57,731 bases of DNA from Pseudomonadota bacterium (lineage in GTDB: Bacteria; Pseudomonadota; Gammaproteobacteria; Burkholderiales; Burkholderiaceae_C): assembly GCA_021783695.1 (NCBI GenBank), contig JAJXTO010000018.1, forward strand, positions 1 to 57,731, given 5' to 3'. Positions 25,904 to 34,686 of this stretch are shown here, piece after piece. Numbering within the stretch: position 1 is the first letter of the stretch; each line of letters opens with the position of its first letter. The notes below the pieces were generated by a model that worked only from the letters and a program-made list of their open reading frames with translations, was not told where the DNA came from and did not search any database. The position numbers and the translations under genes are program-made.

Positions 25904-26758
25904 ATGTCGCATGCCATCGCCGTTAACGGATTGAACAAGCACTTTGCCAATGGCCGCCACGCCCTGTGCGACATCGATCTGCACATCGCCAAGGGAGAAA
26001 TCGTGGCGCTCATCGGCGCATCCGGTTCGGGTAAGTCCACCCTCATGCGCCATCTGGCCGGGTTGATCGCGGCGGACAAGGACTCCGCTTCGGAAATCCG
26101 CATCAACGACCAGGTGGTGCAAAGCCGAGGCCGCATTGCCCGCGACGTGCGTCGCGTGCGTGCAGGCGTGGGCATGGTGTTCCAGCAGTTCAATCTGGTG
26201 GGCCGCCTGCCAGTGCTGACCAATGTGCTGGTCGGGCAGTTGCACCGCACGCAGTTGCTGCGTGGTTTGATGGGCTGGTTTACCCCGCACGAGCGCGCGC
26301 AGGCGCTCGATGCGCTCAAGCGTGTGGGCATTGCCGAGCAGGCGCAGCAGCGCGCCTCCACCCTGTCGGGCGGGCAGCAGCAGCGCGCGGCCATCGCCCG
26401 CACCCTGGTGCAGCGGGCGCAGGTGGTGCTGGCCGACGAGCCGATTGCCTCGCTCGACCCGGAATCGTCGCGCCGTGTCATGGAAATCCTCACCCGCATC
26501 AACCGCGAGGATGGTGTGACGGTGCTGGTCTCGCTGCATCAGGTGGAAATGGCGCTGCGCTATTGCGCGCGCACCATCGCGCTCCATCAGGGCAAGGTGG
26601 TGTACGACGGCCCCTCCGCCGCGCTCACCCCCGACATGCTGCGCACGCTCTATGGCATACAGGCCGATGAATTTCTGAGCCCTGTGGAGGCAACCCCGCA
26701 GGCTCTGGCCCCGGTGCCCGCTGCAAACCTGGGTCTGGTCATGGCGCAAGCCGCATAA
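25904..26758 (+). CDS. phnC: Phosphonate ABC transporter ATPase
   Basis: Powers uptake of phosphonates with PhnD and PhnE. It is 284 residues with Walker [10 protein letters not shown] (38-46), Q-loop in [15 protein letters not shown], signature LSGGQQQRA and Walker [13 protein letters not shown]. The FQQFNLV segment and the insertion after [16 protein letters not shown] are typical of PhnC. The C-terminal ~30 residues after LYGIQADEF are an alanine/proline-rich extension. First gene of phnCDE, with the operator directly upstream. Confidence 0.93.
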   Translation: MSHAIAVNGLNKHFANGRHALCDIDLHIAKGEIVALIGASGSGKSTLMRHLAGLIAADKDSASEIRINDQVVQSRGRIARDVRRVRAGVGMVFQQFNLVGRLPVLTNVLVGQLHRTQLLRGLMGWFTPHERAQALDALKRVGIAEQAQQRASTLSGGQQQRAAIARTLVQRAQVVLADEPIASLDPESSRRVMEILTRINREDGVTVLVSLHQVEMALRYCARTIALHQGKVVYDGPSAALTPDMLRTLYGIQADEFLSPVEATPQALAPVPAANLGLVMAQAA

Positions 26759-26828
26759 GCAGCATTCTTCAGCCCACTCGTTTTCTTTCCTCAGTTGTCT
26801 CGTTCGTTTGTTCCCAGGGAGTTTCACC

Positions 26829-27770
26829 ATGATCAAAAAAATCCTCGCCACCGCCGTTTGCGCCTTGGGCCTGAGCTGCGCGGCTCATGCCACCACCATC
26901 AACTTCGGCATCATTTCCACCGAATCGAGCACCAATCTGAAAAAGGATTGGGAGCCTGTGCTGGCTGAAATGGCCAAGCAGACCGGCTACGAAATCAAAC
27001 CCTTTTTCGCCCCCGACTATGCGGGCGTGATTGAAGGCATGCGCTTCAACAAGGTGCAAGTGGCCTGGTTCGGCAACAAATCGGCGATGGAAGCGGTGGA
27101 CCGCTCCGACGGCGAAATCTTCGCCCAGACCATAGCCGCCGATGGTTCTGCCGGTTACTACTCGCTGCTCATCGTCAACAAAAAGAGCCCGATCAATACC
27201 CTCGAAGACATGCTGAAGGATGGCAAGTCGCTGAGCTTCAGCATCGGCGATCCCAACTCCACTTCGGGTTTTCTGGTGCCCTCTTACTACGTGTTCGCCA
27301 AGCACAACATCGACCCCAAGACGTTTTTCAAGGTCACGCGCAGCGCCAACCACGAGTCCAATGCCATGGCGGTGGCCAATGGCCAGGTGGACGTGGCGAC
27401 GAACAACACCGAAAGCATGGATCGCCTGAAGATGGTGCACCCGACCGACTTTGAAAAAATCAAGGTCATCTGGACCTCGCCGCTGATTCCTGCGGACCCG
27501 CTGGTCATGCGCAAAGATCTGCCGCAAGCCGAAAAAACCAAGATCGCCGATTTCTTCTTCGCCTACGGCAAGACCCCGGAACAGAAAGAAGCGCTCAAGC
27601 GTCTGGGCCTGTCGGGTTTCAAGCCGTCGACCAACGCCCAGCTCTTGCCGATCCGCCAGATCAACCTGTTCACCAAGCGCACCAAGATCGCTGCCGATGC
27701 CAAGCTGAGCGCTGAAGAGAAGCAGTCGCAGATCGCCAAGATCGACGAGCAACTCGCTGCGCTGAAGTAA
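26829..27770 (+). CDS. phnD: Phosphonate-binding periplasmic protein
   Basis: Captures phosphonates for PhnCE. It is 313 residues with a Sec signal peptide (MIKKILATAVCALGLSCAAHA) and the PhnD body: NFGIISTESSTNLKKDWEPV at the mature start, the FFAPDYAGVIEGMRF segment, SIGDPNSTSGFLVPS and the NNTESMDRL region. The serine/threonine-rich GDPNSTSG loop is the one that binds the phosphonate group in the E. coli protein. The ATG at 26829 follows AGGGAG at a good distance. A terminator-like hairpin stands between it and phnE. Confidence 0.94.
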   Translation: MIKKILATAVCALGLSCAAHATTINFGIISTESSTNLKKDWEPVLAEMAKQTGYEIKPFFAPDYAGVIEGMRFNKVQVAWFGNKSAMEAVDRSDGEIFAQTIAADGSAGYYSLLIVNKKSPINTLEDMLKDGKSLSFSIGDPNSTSGFLVPSYYVFAKHNIDPKTFFKVTRSANHESNAMAVANGQVDVATNNTESMDRLKMVHPTDFEKIKVIWTSPLIPADPLVMRKDLPQAEKTKIADFFFAYGKTPEQKEALKRLGLSGFKPSTNAQLLPIRQINLFTKRTKIAADAKLSAEEKQSQIAKIDEQLAALK

Positions 27771-27778
27771 GCCCTTGC

Positions 27779-27821
27779 GCCGGGCAACGCGGGTGAGCAA
27801 CCCGTGAGCCCGGCATTTTTT
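27779..27821 (+). terminator. Terminator-like hairpin between phnD and phnE
   Basis: GCCGGGC (27779-27785) pairs with GCCCGGC (27808-27814) around an inner stem CGGGT/ACCCG, followed by ATTTTTT. It would reduce transcription into phnE and so raise the ratio of binding protein to permease. It also argues against the in-frame GTG at 27804 as the phnE start. Confidence 0.7.
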
Positions 27822-27842
27822 CATGCACACGCCTCCCAGACC

Positions 27843-28727
27843 ATGTCCACGCATCCACAACTCCCGGAGAACTCTCAAGAAAACGCAGGGCCGCCCCAAG
27901 TTTTATTGACCCCCGCGGGGGGCGGGTCGGCGAGCCGACCCTGGGGGCGCTCAGACGACCTCGCGCCAAGCGGTCCCAGGCGCTGGGGCGCGCTGATCGG
28001 CTGGGGATTGATCCTCGCCATCCTTGCCGGCTCCTGGCGGGGGGCGGATATCCGCCCGTTCGATCTGGTGCGTGATTCCGGCAATATGGGAGCGTATGCC
28101 GCCGGATTTTTTCCTCCCGACTTTGCCGACTGGCGCATGTATCTGCAGGAGATGGTGGTCACGGTGCAGATCGCGGTCTGGGGAACTGCGCTTGCCGTGC
28201 TGTGCTCGATTCCGCTCGGCCTGCTGTCGTCCTCGAACATCGTCCCCTGGTGGGTGTATCAGCCGGTGCGGCGCTTGATGGACGCGTTTCGCGCCATCAA
28301 TGAGATGGTGTTCGCCATGCTGTTCGTCGTCGCTGTCGGACTGGGTCCGTTTGCCGGTGTGCTGGCGCTATGGATTCATACCACTGGCACGCTGTCCAAA
28401 TTGTTTTCCGAAGCGGTCGAAGCCATCGACCCTCAGCCCGTCGAGGGCATCCGCTCCACCGGCGCGTCAGCGCTGCACGAGGTGTTTTACGGCGTGATTC
28501 CGCAAGTGCTCCCGCTGTGGATTTCCTACACCTTGTACCGCTTCGAGGCCAATGTGCGCTCGGCTTCGGTGGTGGGCATGGTGGGCGCTGGCGGCATCGG
28601 CGTGATCCTGTGGGAAATCATCCGGGGTTTTCAGTATGCGCAAACAGCCGCCGTGTTACTCATCGTCATCGTGACGGTCAGCGCCATTGACCTGACGTCG
28701 TCGCAGATCCGCAAGCGATTTTTTTGA
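27843..28727 (+). CDS. phnE: Phosphonate ABC transporter permease
   Basis: Membrane channel of the phosphonate importer, 294 residues. After an unusual N-terminal extension come about six membrane segments, and the EAA-like loop is seen in [20 protein letters not shown]. Residues about 11-40, rich in glycine and proline ([20 protein letters not shown]), are encoded by an interspersed repeat that lies in frame inside the gene. The body from [10 protein letters not shown] onward is normal PhnE. Only one permease gene is present, so the channel is presumably a homodimer. Followed by an IS3-type remnant. Confidence 0.92.
   Translation: MSTHPQLPENSQENAGPPQVLLTPAGGGSASRPWGRSDDLAPSGPRRWGALIGWGLILAILAGSWRGADIRPFDLVRDSGNMGAYAAGFFPPDFADWRMYLQEMVVTVQIAVWGTALAVLCSIPLGLLSSSNIVPWWVYQPVRRLMDAFRAINEMVFAMLFVVAVGLGPFAGVLALWIHTTGTLSKLFSEAVEAIDPQPVEGIRSTGASALHEVFYGVIPQVLPLWISYTLYRFEANVRSASVVGMVGAGGIGVILWEIIRGFQYAQTAAVLLIVIVTVSAIDLTSSQIRKRFF
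27874..27960. repeat. Interspersed structured repeat, copy 2 (inside phnE)
   Basis: It starts CTCAAGAAAACGCAGGG and ends CTGGGGGCGCTCAGAC, with two inner palindromes, CCCCCGCGGGGG and GGGTCGG-CGAG-CCGACCC. It lies in frame in the 5' part of phnE. Both ends match copy 1 (1651-1781) and parts match copy 3 (38183-38245). Confidence 0.7.
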
Positions 28728-28733
28728 GCACGA

Positions 28734-28940
28734 CTTGATGACGGGGCCGATTTCGCCCCATGAAACAGACCCCTTGCTGAGGGATTCAATCCAGGCAAGG
28801 AGAACGCAAAGACGGACCAGACAACACGGGCGCGCCCCATGCTGGAGTTCAAGCAAGAGGCGGTCGGCCTGGCCGATGGTGGTCAGAGCCGCGTGCGCGC
28901 CTGCGAAATCGCCGGTTTGCAGGCCTGGGCTGCACCGTAA
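28734..28940 (+). pseudogene. IS3-family remnant: left end plus orfA fragment
   Basis: A short frame ending at 28940 encodes KENAKT...LEFKQEAVGLADGGQS, like the helix-turn-helix start of IS3-family OrfA proteins, then stops. Upstream (from about 28734) GATGACGGGG...CCCCATG and AGACCCC resemble an IS3 terminal region. No orfB or DDE domain is present. It separates phnE from pepP. Confidence 0.45.
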
Positions 28941-28973
28941 GTGCTTTGCATTTTCTGGCAGTGCTGCGCCGAC

Positions 28974-30377
28974 TCACCGCATCACTGCCTCGATGTCGGC
29001 GACCGTCTTGGGGGCGGCGGCGGTGAGCACCTCGCAGGGCTGGCCACCCGCGCGCACGGCAATGTCGTCTTCGATGCGGATGCCGATGCCGTGAAAGGCG
29101 GCGGGCACGTCGTCCGCGGCGCGCACATACAGGCCGGGTTCGATGGTGAGCACCATGCTCTCGCGCAGGATGCGCGCGGGGCGCTTGCGGCTGCCGTCGG
29201 GCTGGATGTCGATGGCCTCGCCCGGCTCGGCGTAATCGCCACAGTCATGCACGTCCATGCCCATCCAGTGGCTGGTGCGGTGCATGTAGAAGCGCTTGTA
29301 GGCGCCGGTGGCGATGACGCCATCGACGTCGGACACTTTGCCGCGAGCGATCAGGCCGTGGTCGAGCAGGCCCTGGGCCAACACGCGCAGTGCAACGTCG
29401 TGCGGATCGGTGAAGCGCGCGCCTTCAACGGCGGCGGCCAGCGCAGCCGATTGCGCGGCCAGCACCACGTCGTACAGCGCACGCTGCGGGCCGGTGAAGC
29501 GGCCGTCGGCGGGGAAGGTGCGGGTGATGTCGCTGGCGTAGCCGTCGAGTTCGCAGGCGGCGTCGATCAGCACCAGCTCACCGGCGCGCACCGGGGCTTC
29601 GCTGGCGCGGTAGTGCAGCACACAGGCATTGGCGCCGGCGGCGACGATGGAGCCGTAAGCCGGCGCCTGCGCGCCACCCTGGCGGAAGGTGTGCAGCAGT
29701 TCGGCTTCGAGGTGGTACTCGCGCAGGCCCTGCGGCGGGGGCTGGCGCAGACCGCGACTGCTGGCCTGCATGGCGCGGATATGCCCTTGTGCGGAAATGG
29801 CCGCGGCGCGGCGGATCACATCCAGCTCGTAAGCGTCCTTGAAGAGGCGCATGTCGTCGAGGACGGCGCACAGGTCGTGCTGGGTGCGCGGCGCGGTCAC
29901 ACCGGTACGGGCCAGGGCGCGCACGGCGGACAGCCAGCCTTCCACCCGGGTTTCCAGTCCCGGATGCACGGCGAAAGGCCACCACACCGCGGGTTGATCG
30001 GCAAGCAGCTTGGGCAGCTCGGCATCAAGGCTGTTGATGGACAGCGCGGCGTCGACGCCGAAGGCCTCGCGCGCGGCCTCCGGTCCCCAGCGGAAACCGT
30101 CCCAGATTTCGCGCTCCGTGTCCTTGTCGCGGCAGAACAGCACGCTGCGGCTCTGCCCGCAGGCGGTGGCCTGCAGCACCAGCAGGCTGTGCGGCTCGGT
30201 GAAGCCGGTGAGGTAGTAGAAGTAGCTGTCGTGGCGGTAGGGATAGTCGGCATCGCGGTTGCGCAGCGCCTCTGGAGCGGTGGGGAGCACGGCCACGCCG
30301 CCGCCGACTGCGGCAAGCTGGCGAACGACTTCGGCGCGGCGGGCGGCGCAGCGGGCAAGCAGGTTGAGATCGGGCAT
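28974..30377 (-). CDS. pepP: Xaa-Pro aminopeptidase
   Basis: Cytoplasmic metallopeptidase that releases an N-terminal residue preceding proline. The 467-residue protein has an N-terminal AMP_N domain (YRHDSYFYYLTGFTEP) and a C-terminal pita-bread domain. The metal ligands are all visible: DAACELDGYASDIT (two Asp), MHRTSHWMGMDVHD (His), TIEPGLY (Glu) and GIRIEDD (Glu). The length equals that of long-form PepP. Single gene, minus strand, 34 bases after murU. Confidence 0.94.
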   Translation of the reverse strand: MPDLNLLARCAARRAEVVRQLAAVGGGVAVLPTAPEALRNRDADYPYRHDSYFYYLTGFTEPHSLLVLQATACGQSRSVLFCRDKDTEREIWDGFRWGPEAAREAFGVDAALSINSLDAELPKLLADQPAVWWPFAVHPGLETRVEGWLSAVRALARTGVTAPRTQHDLCAVLDDMRLFKDAYELDVIRRAAAISAQGHIRAMQASSRGLRQPPPQGLREYHLEAELLHTFRQGGAQAPAYGSIVAAGANACVLHYRASEAPVRAGELVLIDAACELDGYASDITRTFPADGRFTGPQRALYDVVLAAQSAALAAAVEGARFTDPHDVALRVLAQGLLDHGLIARGKVSDVDGVIATGAYKRFYMHRTSHWMGMDVHDCGDYAEPGEAIDIQPDGSRKRPARILRESMVLTIEPGLYVRAADDVPAAFHGIGIRIEDDIAVRAGGQPCEVLTAAAPKTVADIEAVMR

Positions 30378-30411
30378 GGCGTGTCGGTGAACATCCTGAG
30401 GAAGTGAAAGC

Positions 30412-31143
30412 CTAATCGGACTGGCGCCGCATGGGGGGTTCGGGGTTTGACGCGGCGCGGCGCAGTTCGCCGTCCAGCGCGGCCAACTGTTGCGGCGTGC
30501 CGATGTTGTGCCACGCGCCGCTGAACAGCGCGCCGCTCACCCGCCCGGCATCCACTGCGGCGTACAGCCAGGGAAACAGCTTCCACGCCTGCGCCCGCGG
30601 CTGGTCCGCGAACAGGCCAGGATGGAACACGCCGATATTGCCGTAATTCAGCAGCGCGCCGCAACGCTGGATGCGGCCCTGCGCGTCCAGCGCCATGTCG
30701 CCAGTGCGGTTGTGCTCAGGATTTGGCGTGAGGACGAGATGCGCTGCGGTGCGCAGCGGGTCGGTGGCAATCTGCCGGACCGCGGGCAGCAGGCTGGCGT
30801 AGTCGAAGGTGGTGTAAATGTCACCGCTGACCACGACGAAAGGCGCCTCGCCCAGAAAGGGCAGGGCGGTGGCGATGCCGCCTCCGGTTTCATACGCCGC
30901 GCTGGGCTCGGGCGAGTAGCGCAAGCGCACGCCGAAGGCGGAGCCGTCACCCAGCGCGGCGGGAATCTGTGTGCCCAGCCAGCCGGTGTTGATGACAATG
31001 TCGCGCCAGCCGCCGACGGCCAGGCGCTCGATCTGCCAGAGGATGAGCGGCTTGCCGCCGACGGCGAGCAAGGGCTTCGGCGTCGTGTCGGTGAGGGGCC
31101 GCATGCGCTGGCCGCGTCCGGCAGCAAGAATCATCGCGCGCAT
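30412..31143 (-). CDS. murU: N-acetylmuramate alpha-1-phosphate uridylyltransferase
   Basis: Makes UDP-MurNAc from MurNAc-1-phosphate in the recycling route that bypasses de novo peptidoglycan precursor synthesis. It is 243 residues of the nucleotidyltransferase fold: MILAAGRGQRMRPLTDTTPKPL at the start, the metal-binding aspartate in VVSGDIYT, and WHNIGTPQQL at the end. It follows amgK by 17 bases. The pairing with amgK and the proximity to lptD are as in Pseudomonas. The ATG at 31143 is preferred over one five codons upstream. Confidence 0.9.
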   Translation of the reverse strand: MRAMILAAGRGQRMRPLTDTTPKPLLAVGGKPLILWQIERLAVGGWRDIVINTGWLGTQIPAALGDGSAFGVRLRYSPEPSAAYETGGGIATALPFLGEAPFVVVSGDIYTTFDYASLLPAVRQIATDPLRTAAHLVLTPNPEHNRTGDMALDAQGRIQRCGALLNYGNIGVFHPGLFADQPRAQAWKLFPWLYAAVDAGRVSGALFSGAWHNIGTPQQLAALDGELRRAASNPEPPMRRQSD

Positions 31144-31160
31144 GGGCAGGCCACTCACCC

Positions 31161-32189
31161 TCAGAAGGTGTAGCCCACAAGCGGGCTGCGCTGCTCGATC
31201 TGATCGAGTAGCTGCAGCAGGGGCTTGAACACGCCGTAGCGTGCAGCCACCAGCCGGGTGTGCTGCAGAACCACGGGCAGATCGCCGAGGTACTGCGCCT
31301 TGCCGTCACGGTGGTGCAGGCGGGCGAAGATGCCCAGCACCTTGAGAGCGCGCTGCAGACCCATCCAGTCGAGGTCGCGGTAGAAGTCGGCCGCGTCGGC
31401 CGCCACAGGCAGCCGGGCCTTGCGGGCGCGCTCCCAGTAGCGGATGGCCCAGTCGAGCTGCTGCTCTTCGGGCCAGGCGATGTAGGCATCACGCAACAGC
31501 GAAACCAGATCGTAGGTGATGGGGCCGATCACCGCATCCTGAAAGTCGAGCACGCCGGGATTGCGCGCGGGCGTCACCATCAGATTGCGGCTGTGCCAGT
31601 CGCGGTGCACCAGCACCTGCGGCTGCGCCAGGTTGTTGGCGATGAGCGCGGCGAAGATGCCCTGCAGCGCGGCGCGCTGCGCGTCGCTCAGGGCATGGCC
31701 GTGGTGCTGCTGCACGAACCACTGCGGGAACAGATCGAGCTCGCGCTGCAGCAGCGGGGCGTCGTAGGCAGGGACCACGCCCGCGCCATCGATGCGCTGA
31801 AGCGTCACCAGCGCATCGAGCGCGTCGCGCATCAGGCCGTCGGCGCGCTCGGGCTGGGCGGTGAGGGCCTGCAGATACGTCGTCTGGCCCAGGTCGGTCA
31901 GCAGCAGAAAACCCTGCTCCACATCCTGTTCCAGCACCTGGGGCACCTGCACCCCGCCTTCCGCCAGCAACGTGGCGATACGCACGAAGGGCCGCACGTT
32001 TTCCATCGGCGGCGGCGCGTCCATCACGATGAGCGAACCCTTGTCCGCCTGGATGCGGAAGTAGCGGCGAAAGCTGGCATCGCTCGATGCAGCCCGCAGG
32101 CTCTCGGTCTGCAGGCCGTGGCCCGGGGGGATGCGTTGCAGCCAGAGTTCAAGCGCCTGGGCGCGTGCGTTGGAAGGTGTGGAGGACAT
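31161..32189 (-). CDS. amgK: Anomeric MurNAc/GlcNAc kinase
   Basis: Phosphorylates the anomeric carbon of MurNAc, feeding MurU. It is 342 residues of the aminoglycoside phosphotransferase-like family: SSDASFRRYFRI nucleotide-binding start, VLVHRDWHSRNLM with the catalytic aspartate, and GVLDFQDAVIGPITYDLVSLL with the DFQD metal-binding motif. It is divergent from lptD across a 106-base region. First gene of the amgK-murU unit, which in other bacteria confers intrinsic fosfomycin tolerance. Confidence 0.92.
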   Translation of the reverse strand: MSSTPSNARAQALELWLQRIPPGHGLQTESLRAASSDASFRRYFRIQADKGSLIVMDAPPPMENVRPFVRIATLLAEGGVQVPQVLEQDVEQGFLLLTDLGQTTYLQALTAQPERADGLMRDALDALVTLQRIDGAGVVPAYDAPLLQRELDLFPQWFVQQHHGHALSDAQRAALQGIFAALIANNLAQPQVLVHRDWHSRNLMVTPARNPGVLDFQDAVIGPITYDLVSLLRDAYIAWPEEQQLDWAIRYWERARKARLPVAADAADFYRDLDWMGLQRALKVLGIFARLHHRDGKAQYLGDLPVVLQHTRLVAARYGVFKPLLQLLDQIEQRSPLVGYTF

Positions 32190-32226
32190 GGAGCAGAAGC
32201 GGCCGGTGCAGGGAGGAAGCGCTCCC

Positions 32227-32232
32227 TATAAT
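32227..32232 (+). promoter_or_regulatory. Possible -10 box of the lptD promoter
   Basis: TATAAT lies about 64 bases before the likely lptD start in the amgK/lptD intergenic region. No good -35 hexamer is seen at the normal distance, so this is only a suggestion. Confidence 0.3.
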
Positions 32233-32295
32233 CCGCTGGCATTTTAGGCATCGCTGCGCGCGGCCAGACGCCGGGCTTCGGCGCTGCGCAGGTTC

Positions 32296-34686
32296 GTGGC
32301 GATTGCACCGACGCGCCCGCCGCCATCCGCCCTGATTCCCGTGCCTCTCCAATCCCTGTCCCGCTCCTCGCGCCTGCGCGCTGCGGGGGCGTGCGGCTGC
32401 GTTGGCCACGCCCTGCGGCTGACGCCGCTGGTCGTCGCCCTCGCCCTGATCTGGGCGCCCCCAGCGCTGGCGGAGCAGCCGGGCGCGGCGGAAGTCACGC
32501 CCGGCCTGCCGGCGCCGCTGCAACTCACGCCCAGCCTGGATCTGTTGCAGCGCCTGCCCGCCGAGGCGCAAGAGTTCGAGCCGCTGTTCGTCATTGCCGA
32601 CAAGATCACGGGCCAGAACAATGTGTATGTGCATGCCAGCGGCGACGTGCAGTTGCGCAAGCACAGCGTGGTCATCAAGGCCGACCGGCTGCGCTACTAC
32701 TTTGTCGAGAACGAGGCGGTGGCCCAAGGCGATGTGCGCGTGCTGCGCGACGGCAATCTGTTCACCGGCCCGGCGCTGCGCATGCAGCTCGATACCTACC
32801 GCGGCCAGATGCCAGACGCCGATTACTACTTCCGCGTCACGCAGGGGCACGGTCACGCCGACGTCATCGATTTCCTCGGCCGCGAGCATGTTCAGGCGAG
32901 CAACGCCACCTACACCACCTGCACCGCCAGCCCCGTGGACTGGTTTGTCCAGGCCACACATCTCGACCTGAATCTGGCCGACAACACCGGCACCGCGCGC
33001 GATGCCCGGGTGGTGTTCAAGGGCGCGACCATCCTGCCGCTGCCCTACGCCAGCTTTCCGCTGAGCGATGCGCGCAAGTCCGGCTGGCTGCCGCCCACGC
33101 TGGGCGTGGACAGCCGCAACGGCATCGATCTCTCGGTGCCGTATTACTGGAACATCGCGCCCAATTACGACGCCACACTCACGCCCCGCATCATTCTGCG
33201 CCGCGGCTTCATGGGCAGCGTCGCCACGCGCTGGCTGCAGCCCGGCTATTCCGGGCGCAGCCAGTTCGATCTGCTGCCTTCCGACAGCGGCGACGGCGGC
33301 AACAGCCGCTGGGCCGGCTATGTGCAGCAGAACGGCGGTCTCGGCCACGGCCTGAGCTATGCGCTCAACTACCAGCAGGTGTCTGACGACAACTGGTGGC
33401 AGGACTTCGGTGGCGTCAACCCGGTCATCGGCTCCAACCGCACCCTGCCGCAGCAGGGCAGCCTGACCTACGGTCTGCCGCTGGGCTATCTGCAGCTCAG
33501 CGTCAACCGCTGGCAGACGCTGCAGAACGCTGCTGCCCCCATCGGTGTGCCGTACAACCAGCAGCCGCAGCTCTACACCCATCTGCAGAGCGCGAACTAC
33601 AGCGGCCTGTCCTGGCAGTTCGACTCGGCGCTCACCCGCTTTACCAACCCCACGGCCATTTCCGGCGACCGGCTCTACCTCAATCCGCAGATCAGCTATC
33701 CCCTGGTGCGGCCCGGCGGCTTTGTGACGCCCAGGCTGTCGTTCAACTTCACCCGCTACGTCACCGACACGGCAATGACGGGCGGCGCGACCACCGCGGA
33801 CCGCGCAGTGCCCACCTTCAGTCTCGACAGCGGCCTGGTGTTCGAGCGCAATACCGCGCTGTTCGGCCGCGCGCTCACACAAACGCTGGAGCCCCGGCTC
33901 TATTACGTTTACACACCGTATCGCAACCAGCAGAACCTGCCGAACTTCGACAGCGCCGACCTCGACCTGAACCTGTCGACCATCTATACCGACAACGTGT
34001 TCTCGGGCAACGACCGCATTGCCGACGCCAACAATCTGACCGGCGGCGTCACCTCGCGCCTGCTCGATCCCCAGACCGGCGTCGAACTCGGGCGGCTGAC
34101 CCTGGCGCAGCGGGTCCTGTTCTCTCCGCAGCGCGTCGTGCTCAGCGGCAACCCCATTCCCGCCGGGCTGAATGACACCTTCGCCCTGGCCAGCGTGAAC
34201 TTCGATTCGCAATGGAGCGCCAACGCCGCACTGCAATACAACATGCGGCTGAAACAAAGCCAGCAGATCGCCGCCGGCGCGCGCTGGTCGCCCGCGCCCT
34301 ACAAAACCGTCAGCACCAGCTACCTCTACCAGAGCGCTGCGTCCGGGCAGATCCCGCTGCGCTACATCAACACCGCATGGCAATGGCAGCTCAGCCCGCG
34401 CTGGTACTCCGTGGGGCAGGCGAACTACAGCATTCTGGACAAACGCTTCAACGACGGGCTGCTGGGCTTCGAGTACGACGGCGGCTGCTGGGTGGGCCGC
34501 GTGGTGCTGCAGCGCAATTCGCTCACCCCGGCCACGTCCTATACCCGCATCCTGTTCCAGCTCGAACTCGTCGGCTTTTCCCGGCTGGGCAACAATCCGA
34601 TCTCGGCCCTCAAGCAAAATATCCCCGGCTATCAGATCCTCAAGCAATCCACCGCGCCCCCGAGCCGCTTCTCCAACTATGAATAA
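32296..34686 (+). CDS. lptD: LPS-assembly outer membrane protein LptD
   Basis: Outer-membrane barrel that with LptE inserts lipopolysaccharide into the outer leaflet. The frame gives 796 residues from a GTG at 32296; a GTG at 32341 (781 residues) is equally possible and no ATG is available. A signal peptide (LTPLVVALALIWAPPALA) is followed by an OstA/LptA-like jellyroll (NNVYVHASGDVQLR) and the C-terminal barrel. The mature protein has only two cysteines, C209 (YTTCTASP) and C731 (DGGCWVG), where E. coli has four including a CC pair. The stop overlaps the surA start by eight bases. Confidence 0.94.
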   Translation: MAIAPTRPPPSALIPVPLQSLSRSSRLRAAGACGCVGHALRLTPLVVALALIWAPPALAEQPGAAEVTPGLPAPLQLTPSLDLLQRLPAEAQEFEPLFVIADKITGQNNVYVHASGDVQLRKHSVVIKADRLRYYFVENEAVAQGDVRVLRDGNLFTGPALRMQLDTYRGQMPDADYYFRVTQGHGHADVIDFLGREHVQASNATYTTCTASPVDWFVQATHLDLNLADNTGTARDARVVFKGATILPLPYASFPLSDARKSGWLPPTLGVDSRNGIDLSVPYYWNIAPNYDATLTPRIILRRGFMGSVATRWLQPGYSGRSQFDLLPSDSGDGGNSRWAGYVQQNGGLGHGLSYALNYQQVSDDNWWQDFGGVNPVIGSNRTLPQQGSLTYGLPLGYLQLSVNRWQTLQNAAAPIGVPYNQQPQLYTHLQSANYSGLSWQFDSALTRFTNPTAISGDRLYLNPQISYPLVRPGGFVTPRLSFNFTRYVTDTAMTGGATTADRAVPTFSLDSGLVFERNTALFGRALTQTLEPRLYYVYTPYRNQQNLPNFDSADLDLNLSTIYTDNVFSGNDRIADANNLTGGVTSRLLDPQTGVELGRLTLAQRVLFSPQRVVLSGNPIPAGLNDTFALASVNFDSQWSANAALQYNMRLKQSQQIAAGARWSPAPYKTVSTSYLYQSAASGQIPLRYINTAWQWQLSPRWYSVGQANYSILDKRFNDGLLGFEYDGGCWVGRVVLQRNSLTPATSYTRILFQLELVGFSRLGNNPISALKQNIPGYQILKQSTAPPSRFSNYE

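Noticed and set aside
27804-27842. GTG start for phnE
   Set aside because: It lies inside the terminator-like hairpin; the ATG at 27843 is more plausible.
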